From assembly GCA_963805715.1 (NCBI GenBank), contig CAWDVK010000006.1, positions 62,001 through 126,000 of the forward strand: a DNA stretch of 64,000 nucleotides, in the 5' to 3' direction. Source of the stretch: CAWDVK01 sp963805715 (GTDB taxonomy: Bacteria > Actinomycetota > Actinomycetes > Streptosporangiales > Streptosporangiaceae). Under the pieces are notes generated by a model. It made no database searches. It saw only the letters and a program-made list of their open reading frames with translations, and was not told the origin of the DNA. The translations under genes and the position numbers were made by a program. Below are positions 58,454 to 64,000 of the stretch, one piece after another; the stretch's first letter is position 1; the number at the start of each line of letters is the position of its first letter.

Positions 58454-60101
58454 GCCGCCGGGCCCGCCGGGCGGCATACGCGGCCAGCCCGCCGGCCAGC
58501 CCGGCGCCGACGATCACGGCGCGCGCCAGCGGGCCGTGCTGAGCCGAGCCGAGCGCGCTGGCCAGCAGCGCGGTCATCGGCGCGACCGCCAGGACCGGGC
58601 CCCAGGCGGCCCAGAAGACCATCCTCAGCGCGGCGGTGTTCCCGACCGGGGTGTCCACGCCGCCGAACATGTCCAGCGGGAAGTCGCCGCGGAAGACATT
58701 CACCATGGCCCCGGCGACCAGCACCGGCACGGTCACGACCAGCAGCAGGATGTACTGCGGCCGGCCTGCTGCCACCGAGGCCGCGGTGACCGGCAGGCCG
58801 GCCGCGACGAGCAGGATCAGTCCCGGCACGGCCGTGTGCCACCAGGCCAGCGACTCGAACCGGAACGGCAGGTGCGCGGACCGGCGGACATCCTCCGCGT
58901 CCAGCCTGGCCGCCTCGCAGAGCCAGGCGGCGGCCAGGTACCCGAGAGCCAGCGCGCAGGCGACCGGCACCAGGGACACGTGCCGGCTCCGGGCGGCCAG
59001 CGCCATCAGGCCGACGGCCAGCCAGGTCAGCGCCACCGCGCCGGCCAGCCGGGACGGCGCCCGGCCGACCGCGAGCAGGTCCCGCCACAGCAGCACCAGC
59101 TCGCGCCGCCGCGGCGGCCGCAGGCGGAACCTGGCCCGGCGCGAGGTCCCCGCGCCGCTGCTGTAGGCAGTGGCGACACTGCGCGTGTCCATGCTCAGCA
59201 TCGCCGCGGACATCGCGCCCAGCGTGGCCGCCCGGCTGCGCAGCGCCCCGCCGGGGACAGCGGCGGCCGCGCGGTACCCGGCCGCCAGCGCTGCCAGCGC
59301 CGCCGCGCCGAGCAGCGCGGTCGCGGCCGGCCAGAGTGGCGCGCTGCCGCCGGCCGCGGCGACCGTGCCCTGCGCCGCCCAGCCCCACGGGCCTGACCAC
59401 AGCACCACCGTCGCGACAGCAGCGGGCGGGCGGCCCAGCGCCGCCCAGGCGGCCAGCCCGGCGAGGCCAGCCGTCACCGCCGCGGCAGCCGGGGTCGCGC
59501 GCCGCAGCCAGCGCCAGCTGGCCGGGTACCGCTCGATGACGCCCGCGGCACCGGTGGCCAGGCCGAACAGCAGCGCGGTGGACAGCATCGCCGCGCCGGT
59601 CCGGCGCAGCACGTCGCCGGCCCCGCGGCCGCCGAGCCCGAGCGCGACCAGGGCGGCGGCGGGCACGATGCCGACCGCCGCGCCGGCCAGCACGGCGAGG
59701 ACCGCGGACAGCCGGAACCTCGGCCGCAGCAGCCTGCCCCGGTCGACCGGCGTGTCCAGTAGCCAGTCCACCGTGGCCTGCGGCAGCGTGACCGGGCCGC
59801 GCCAGAGCGCGTCCCGCAGCAGGATCAGCAGGAGCAGCAGCGCCAGCCCGGACAGCGCGGCCGGCGCGGCGGCCAGCACGTGCGCCGCCTGCGCGCCGGG
59901 CGGCGGCGGATGCCGCAGGTCCCGGACGGCGGCGGCAACCAGCGAGCCGCCGTAGGCGACCACGATCAGCACGGCCAGGTAGATCCAGAAGGCGACATTG
60001 CCCGCCTGCCGGGCCGCCCGGCCCCGGCGCAGCTCTCGCAGCAGCGAGATGGTCGGCTCGGTGCTGTCCGGGATGGCGATCGGGCCGCTGGCGACGGTCA
60101 C
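58440..60101 (-). CDS. ABC transporter membrane protein (DUF6297-like)
   Basis: A 553-residue membrane protein with about 12 hydrophobic spans. Text such as NVAFWIYLAVLIVVAYGGSLV, LPQATVDWLLDTPVDRGRLLRPRFR and RRRELVLLWRDLLAVGRAPSRL is found in the large actinobacterial ABC-exporter permeases linked to a single ATPase. GTG 60101 overlaps the ATPase stop by four bases (GTGA), so the two form one transporter. Substrate unknown. Start chosen by the overlap. Confidence 0.8.
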   Translation of the reverse strand: MTVASGPIAIPDSTEPTISLLRELRRGRAARQAGNVAFWIYLAVLIVVAYGGSLVAAAVRDLRHPPPPGAQAAHVLAAAPAALSGLALLLLLILLRDALWRGPVTLPQATVDWLLDTPVDRGRLLRPRFRLSAVLAVLAGAAVGIVPAAALVALGLGGRGAGDVLRRTGAAMLSTALLFGLATGAAGVIERYPASWRWLRRATPAAAAVTAGLAGLAAWAALGRPPAAVATVVLWSGPWGWAAQGTVAAAGGSAPLWPAATALLGAAALAALAAGYRAAAAVPGGALRSRAATLGAMSAAMLSMDTRSVATAYSSGAGTSRRARFRLRPPRRRELVLLWRDLLAVGRAPSRLAGAVALTWLAVGLMALAARSRHVSLVPVACALALGYLAAAWLCEAARLDAEDVRRSAHLPFRFESLAWWHTAVPGLILLVAAGLPVTAASVAAGRPQYILLLVVTVPVLVAGAMVNVFRGDFPLDMFGGVDTPVGNTAALRMVFWAAWGPVLAVAPMTALLASALGSAQHGPLARAVIVGAGLAGGLAAYAARRARRLRAA

Positions 60102-60793
60102 CGGATCTGCGCCAGTGCCTCGTCCGGCGTGCCCGCCGCGATCACCGCGCCGTCGCTGAGCACCAGGACATGGTCGGCCACCGAGGCAGCCAGCTCGGCA
60201 TGATGGGTGGCCATCAGCACCGTCGCGCCCGCCCGTTTCTCGGCCTGCAGCAGGCCAGCGAGCCAGCGGCGCGCGGCCGGATCGAGCCGCTGCTCCGGCT
60301 CGTCCAGGACCATCAGCCGCCGCGGGCGAACCAGGACCGCGGCCAGGTGCAGGGCCTGCAGCTGGCCGCTGGACAGCGCGCCGGGCAGCGCGCCGCCGTG
60401 ATCCGCGAGACGGCATTCGGCCAGCGCCCGGTCGGCCAGCTCGCCAGCGCCGCGGCCCGCGCCGTGCGCGACGGCGACGAGCAGCAGGTGCTCGCGGACG
60501 GTGAGATCCGGGTACGAGCTGGCCATGTCGCCGACGACGGCGATCTCGGTCCGCACCAGCAGGTCGTCCTCGGTCAGCAGCCGGCCGGAGTAAACAACCC
60601 GGCCGGCGGTCGGCGTATCGCGGCCGGCCGCGATCCGCAGCAGGGTCGACTTGCCCGACCCGTTGACGCCGAGCACGGCGACGCACTGCCCGGACGCCAG
60701 GGTCAGGTCGAGATGGGCGAGCGCGACGCGGTCGCCGTAGCGGCGGCTGATCCCGTCCAGGACGAGCAGGGCGGGCGGATTCGCTGGCGGCAC
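60098..60793 (-). CDS. ABC transporter ATP-binding protein
   Basis: A 231-residue ATPase. Walker A GVNGSGKSTLLRI, Q-loop region ending in VGDMASSYPDLTVREHLLL, signature ALSSGQLQALHLA (degenerate LSSGQ), Walker B LMVLDEPEQRLDP and switch His in MATHHAEL. It energises the overlapping permease. First gene of the pair; GTG 60793 is used. The signature LSSGQ is slightly unusual but common in ABC exporters. Confidence 0.88.
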   Translation of the reverse strand: MPPANPPALLVLDGISRRYGDRVALAHLDLTLASGQCVAVLGVNGSGKSTLLRIAAGRDTPTAGRVVYSGRLLTEDDLLVRTEIAVVGDMASSYPDLTVREHLLLVAVAHGAGRGAGELADRALAECRLADHGGALPGALSSGQLQALHLAAVLVRPRRLMVLDEPEQRLDPAARRWLAGLLQAEKRAGATVLMATHHAELAASVADHVLVLSDGAVIAAGTPDEALAQIR

Positions 60794-60840
60794 GCTCGTC
60801 AGTTCACCACACCGCCGCCTGCGCCGGCGCGCGGCGGCGG

Positions 60841-62718
60841 TCAGTCGGTGGTGGCCGTCAGCTGCCGGGCCCGTTTCGCGTGCGCGATGAGGCCGAGCGC
60901 CAGCACCGCGCCGACGCCTTCCCCGGCCCGCAGGCGCAGGTCAAGCAGCGGCTCCAGGCCCAGGGCATCGAGCACGCGGCGGTGCGCGGGCTCGGCGCTG
61001 AGGTGCCCGGCGATCAGGTGCGCCTGGACAGCCGGATCGTGCCGGACAGCCGCCAGGGCGCTCACCGTGGTCAGCAGCCCGTCGAGGACGACCAGGCCCC
61101 CGGCCGCGGCGGCGCCCAGGCACACGCCGGTGAGGAACACCTGCTCGGGACCGCCGAGCCCGGCCAGCAAGTCGACGAGGGCGGCCCGGCTCAGCGGGGC
61201 GGCCCGGCCGGCCAGGGCCAGCCGGTCCCCCATCCGGGCCAGTGCCTGCTCCACCACCTGCTGCTTGCGGGCGATGGTGGCCGTGTCGCTCCCGGCGCCG
61301 CGGCCGACCACCTGCCCGGCCGGCCGCCCGAGCAGGGCGGCGGCCAGCGCCGCGGCCACGGTGGTGTTGCCGATGCCCACCTCGCCGACGGCGAGGGGTC
61401 CGGCCCCGGCGAGCTCGCCGCCCGTCCGCTCCCCCGCGGCCAGCAGCCGGGCCGCGGCGCCGGATTCGAGCGCGTCCGCGCCGGCCAGGTCGCCGCGCTC
61501 GCCCGCCGGGCGGACATCCAGCCAGCCGGAGACGCCGCCGCCGTCAATGCCGCAGTCAGCCAGGCAGACCGCCAGGCCGGCCGCCCTGGCGACGGCGGCG
61601 CCCTGGCCCTGCCCGGCCGCGAGCGCACGGGCGACGAGCCGGGTGGTGCTCGGCGGGAACGCGCTGACCCCGAGCGCAGTCACCGGATGGTCGGCAGCGG
61701 CGATCAGCAGCGTCCCTGCGCCGTCAGCGGCAGTGGCCGGGCCGGCCCGCCGTGAGCCGTCCCGGACCGAGCCGCCAGGCAGCGGGTCAGCCGGGATCGG
61801 GTCAGCCGGCAGCGGGTCAGCCCGGAGCGGGCGAGCGCGGAGCACGGTGTCGGCCCGCAGCAGCGTGTCACCGAGCAGGCCGAGCGACCCTGGTGCGGCC
61901 AGCAGCCGGTCCTCGAGGTCACGGGCCCCGACGCGCGCGCTGGGTTCCGTTTCGCAGCTGCGGTCCCTGGGCGCGTCGGGCGCCGCCTGCGGCCAGCGGT
62001 CCCGCAGCACGACGCCGGCCAGCGGCAGCCGCCGCGACCAGCCGTGCCGCTCCAGGCCCGGCGCGGGCGGCCGCTCGTCCGGCCAGCCGACGCACAGCCA
62101 GCCGAGCGTCACCACGCCGTCGGGCAGGCCGAGCAGCGCCGCCAGCTCCGCGGGGTCGAACAGGGTGACCCAGCCGAGCCCGAGCCCGTAGGCCCGGGCG
62201 GTCAGCCAGATGTTCTCGATGGCGCACGCGCAGGACCACAGGTCGGCGTCCGGGAAGGTCGCCCGGCCCAGCACGCCGGCCGGGCGGGCCCGGCGGTCGC
62301 AGCAGACCACGATGCCGGCCGGCGCCTCGCGGATCCCCTCCAGCTGCAGGCTGCGCAGATGACGCGCGCTGTCGGGGTCGAGCTGCTCCGCCTGCGCCAG
62401 CCGGGCCCGGTCGGCCATCACCGCCGCGGTGGCGCGCAGCTTCGGATCGCGCACCACGATGAACCGCCAGGGCTGCGAGTGCCCGACGCTGGGCGCGGCG
62501 TGACCGGCCGCCAGGACCGCGCCGATGATCTCGTCGCTGACCGGGTCAGGACGGAACCGCCGCACGTCCCGGCGCGCGGCGATGACCCCGGCCAGGGCCT
62601 CGCGGTCCGCGGCGGGCAGCGCCCAGCTCGCCGGGTCGCTGGCCCGCTCGGCGCTGCTGCTCGCGTCCCCGATCAGCGGGCGCGGGCGCGGCCAGGGCCC
62701 GGGTGCCTCAGCGGTCAC
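60841..62718 (-). CDS. BluB-CobT fusion for the lower ligand of cobalamin
   Basis: A 625-residue fusion. Residues ~25-235 are BluB: AARRDVRRFRPDPVSDEIIGAVL, AAPSVGHSQPWRFIVVRD and WTRAYGLGLGWVTLF-like text (TARAYGLGLGWVTLFDP). BluB destroys FMNH2 to make 5,6-dimethylbenzimidazole. Residues ~290-620 are CobT, which joins this base to ribose phosphate: AVGEVGIGNTTVAAAL, VGRGAGSDTATIARK and LDLRLRAGEGVGAVLAL with the catalytic Glu. A repeat-like linker (LRADPLPADPIPADPLPG) lies near 320-337. ATG/GTG 62718 is the start. No other cob gene is in the window. Confidence 0.9.
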   Translation of the reverse strand: MTAEAPGPWPRPRPLIGDASSSAERASDPASWALPAADREALAGVIAARRDVRRFRPDPVSDEIIGAVLAAGHAAPSVGHSQPWRFIVVRDPKLRATAAVMADRARLAQAEQLDPDSARHLRSLQLEGIREAPAGIVVCCDRRARPAGVLGRATFPDADLWSCACAIENIWLTARAYGLGLGWVTLFDPAELAALLGLPDGVVTLGWLCVGWPDERPPAPGLERHGWSRRLPLAGVVLRDRWPQAAPDAPRDRSCETEPSARVGARDLEDRLLAAPGSLGLLGDTLLRADTVLRARPLRADPLPADPIPADPLPGGSVRDGSRRAGPATAADGAGTLLIAAADHPVTALGVSAFPPSTTRLVARALAAGQGQGAAVARAAGLAVCLADCGIDGGGVSGWLDVRPAGERGDLAGADALESGAAARLLAAGERTGGELAGAGPLAVGEVGIGNTTVAAALAAALLGRPAGQVVGRGAGSDTATIARKQQVVEQALARMGDRLALAGRAAPLSRAALVDLLAGLGGPEQVFLTGVCLGAAAAGGLVVLDGLLTTVSALAAVRHDPAVQAHLIAGHLSAEPAHRRVLDALGLEPLLDLRLRAGEGVGAVLALGLIAHAKRARQLTATTD

Positions 62719-63172
62719 GCGCGCGTCTCCTTCCCGCCGGTGGCGTCCCTGCTAGCGGCCTATGACAGCTGAAGTCTGCCGCATTCCGGCCAGTGCCACT
62801 CACGCGAGCTGCCGCCACCCGCCCCGGAACACGCGCCGCCGCCAGCGCCGGCTCCCGGCCAGCTGGACTCGCGCCTGCCAGCTGAGCCGCTGTCGCCTGC
62901 GGGCCTGCCGCGGTCGCCCGGTGAGTGTGAGCGGCCGCGGTACGGGAAAGAGCAGCCGGGGTGAGGCAATCCAGCAGGCGGATCCCCGGCCGGTGATTTA
63001 CTGGGGGAGCTTCGCGGGGCAGTCGCGGGCCTGCGGGGCCGGGCACGAGGAGGGGAGCCGAGATGGCCGACGGCCCAGCTGACGTACCCGCCTGGCTCGG
63101 GGACCGGGCGGGTCATGTCCTCGGCACCCGCCAGCAGCCGGGCCTGGCCGAGGCTGAGCGCGGGCCGGTCCG
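62719..63172. other. Intergenic region upstream of the BluB-CobT gene
   Basis: About 450 bases without a supported gene. It holds the promoters of the divergent bluB-cobT and VOC genes. A GCCACT-containing element near 62799 recalled a cobalamin riboswitch, but the conserved order of boxes could not be found. Confidence 0.5.
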
Positions 63173-63622
63173 ATGACCGGCACTCAGAAGCTGGCCACGA
63201 GCATCCTGCCGCAGCTCTCGGTCCGGCGCGGCCGGGCCGCGATCGAGTTCTACAAGTCCGCGTTCGGCGCGGTTGAGGACTACCGCGTCGGCGGCACTGA
63301 TGAGCACGAGGCCGTCGTCGCCCAGCTCTCGGTCGGCGGCGCGGCCTTCTGGGTGGCCGACGAGTCGCCCGCGCATCAGAACTTCAGCCCGGAGTCACTC
63401 GGCGGGGCGACTACCCGGATGCTGCTGATCGTCGAGGATCCGGGCTCCGCGGTCCGGCGCGCGGTCGCGGCCGGCGCCAGGGAGGTCCGCCCGGTCAGCG
63501 AGGAGCACGGCTGGCTGCTCGGGCGGGTCGAGGATCCCTTCGGCCATCACTGGGAGATCGGCCGGCCCCTCGTCGCCTGGCCGCCCGGCGACGGCGGCCA
63601 CCAGCCCCGCCGATCTGGCTGA
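63173..63622 (+). CDS. VOC family protein, PhnB/YdeN-like glyoxalase
   Basis: A 149-residue single-module VOC protein: ILPQLSVRRGRAAIEFYKSAFGAVEDYRV (in pieces), QLSVGGAAFWVADESP, LLIVEDPGSAVRRAVAAGAREV and LGRVEDPFGHHWEIGRPL. The last motif (DPFGHxW) is typical of the PhnB-like 3-demethylubiquinone-9 3-methyltransferase/antibiotic-resistance-like group. Metal ligands are not fully evident, so its activity is open. ATG 63173 is used. It ends before a strong hairpin. Confidence 0.83.
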   Translation: MTGTQKLATSILPQLSVRRGRAAIEFYKSAFGAVEDYRVGGTDEHEAVVAQLSVGGAAFWVADESPAHQNFSPESLGGATTRMLLIVEDPGSAVRRAVAAGAREVRPVSEEHGWLLGRVEDPFGHHWEIGRPLVAWPPGDGGHQPRRSG

Positions 63623-63686
63623 CGGCAGGCGGCGGCCGACCCGGCATGCCCGGCCGGGCCGCTCCTGGTCGCCCCTGACAGGGCGA

Positions 63687-63715
63687 CTTCCTGCGGCAGG
63701 GCCTGCCGCAGGAAG
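63687..63715. terminator. Hairpin between convergent genes, likely bidirectional terminator
   Basis: CTTCCTGCGGCAGG (63687-63700) pairs exactly with CCTGCCGCAGGAAG (63702-63715) around one G, so a short loop opens at the tip. It separates the convergent VOC and zinc-finger genes. Confidence 0.8.
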
Positions 63716-63730
63716 CGTGGTGGACGGGCC

Positions 63731-63910
63731 TCAGACGCTCCGGCCGGAGGCGGCCGCGAGCACGTCGGGATGCTCGCGGCGGTAGTGCTCGGTCAGCACC
63801 GCGCTCGCCTCGCCGGAGCGGAATGCGATGGTGCGCTGGCAGACCTGGCAGCGGACAACCGGGAGACGGGTCACCGTCACCGGGAATCGGGTGGACCTTG
63901 AGGTACTCAT
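63731..63910 (-). CDS. Small zinc-finger-like protein
   Basis: A 59-residue protein on the minus strand from ATG 63910 to a stop at 63731. RCQVCQRTIAFRSGE gives C-x2-C, and VLTEHYRREHPDVL gives H-x4-H about 18 residues later, a C2H2-like zinc site. The spacing and flanks resemble small actinobacterial proteins of unknown function that probably bind nucleic acid or another protein. A strong hairpin lies just beyond its end. Confidence 0.7.
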   Translation of the reverse strand: MSTSRSTRFPVTVTRLPVVRCQVCQRTIAFRSGEASAVLTEHYRREHPDVLAAASGRSV

Positions 63911-64000
63911 GGTGATCCCATGATGCCAGACCCGCAGGGGGTCAGCTCACATCCCTCGCGCTGAGTTCATTCGCCCTCGGCCTTCATTCCGCAGCCGGAC

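Noticed and set aside
62719..63000. Cobalamin riboswitch upstream of the BluB-CobT gene
   Set aside because: A GCCACT element is present, but the conserved CCGG...CCGCCACTG and later boxes are not found in order on either strand.

Overview
The window is chromosomal DNA of a very GC-rich actinomycete. This is supported by a WhiB regulator, a maleylpyruvate-isomerase-type (mycothiol-linked) enzyme, an F420-type luciferase-like gene, a GTP-type PEP carboxykinase, a DUF1707 protein, many GTG starts and strong GC3 bias. No genus can be named from the sequence. ACC deaminase and small-sugar-acid catabolism fit a soil or plant-associated life, which is inference. There is no rRNA, complete tRNA, CRISPR array, prophage, transposase or integrase. 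Gene order is a mosaic of short one- to three-gene units on both strands.

Layout. 0-10 kb: tail of an ATP-grasp acyl-CoA synthetase, universal stress protein, histidine-rich protein, VapBC-like toxin-antitoxin pair, polysaccharide deacetylase, FAD monooxygenase, and several damaged genes (AlkA, APH(6), S41 peptidase, LLM oxidoreductase). 10-21 kb: spermidine-synthase-like gene (frameshifted), nucleoside phosphorylase, secreted phosphoesterase, class B penicillin-binding protein, an R2lox-like diiron oxidase with an SCP2-like partner, quinone oxidoreductase, CbbX-like AAA protein. 21-34 kb: frameshifted FAD oxidoreductase, shikimate kinase and shikimate dehydrogenase, secreted protein, permease remnant, glutamine amidotransferase, WhiB, MerR-DICT regulator, and a divergent acid-sugar kinase/dehydrogenase pair. 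34-44 kb: pckG, DUF5715-asparagine synthetase pair, exonuclease III, and a type II restriction-modification module that sits inside an SRPBCC gene. 44-51 kb: TetR-controlled MFS exporter with two matching operators, an acidic repeat protein, a 36-residue aldo/keto reductase remnant, phosphopantetheinyl transferase, and a MaoC-phosphotransacetylase fusion. 51-64 kb: acyltransferase, dienelactone hydrolase, ArsR-SRPBCC pair, SDR, ACC deaminase, cupin, ABC exporter, BluB-CobT fusion, VOC protein and a small zinc-finger protein.

Two themes stand out. First, an unusual number of genes keep both ends but have lost the middle, or carry single-base frameshifts; the clearest are AlkA, LLM, aldo/keto reductase, a TetM/OtrA-like GTPase and the SRPBCC gene. 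Second, short tandem repeats, mostly of 15 bp, recur at gene ends and linkers. The best candidates for new biology are the 2.2-kb restriction-modification insertion with a tRNA T-arm-like right edge, the LGGPEPDE repeat protein beside the TetR/MFS regulon, and the R2lox-SCP2 operon.
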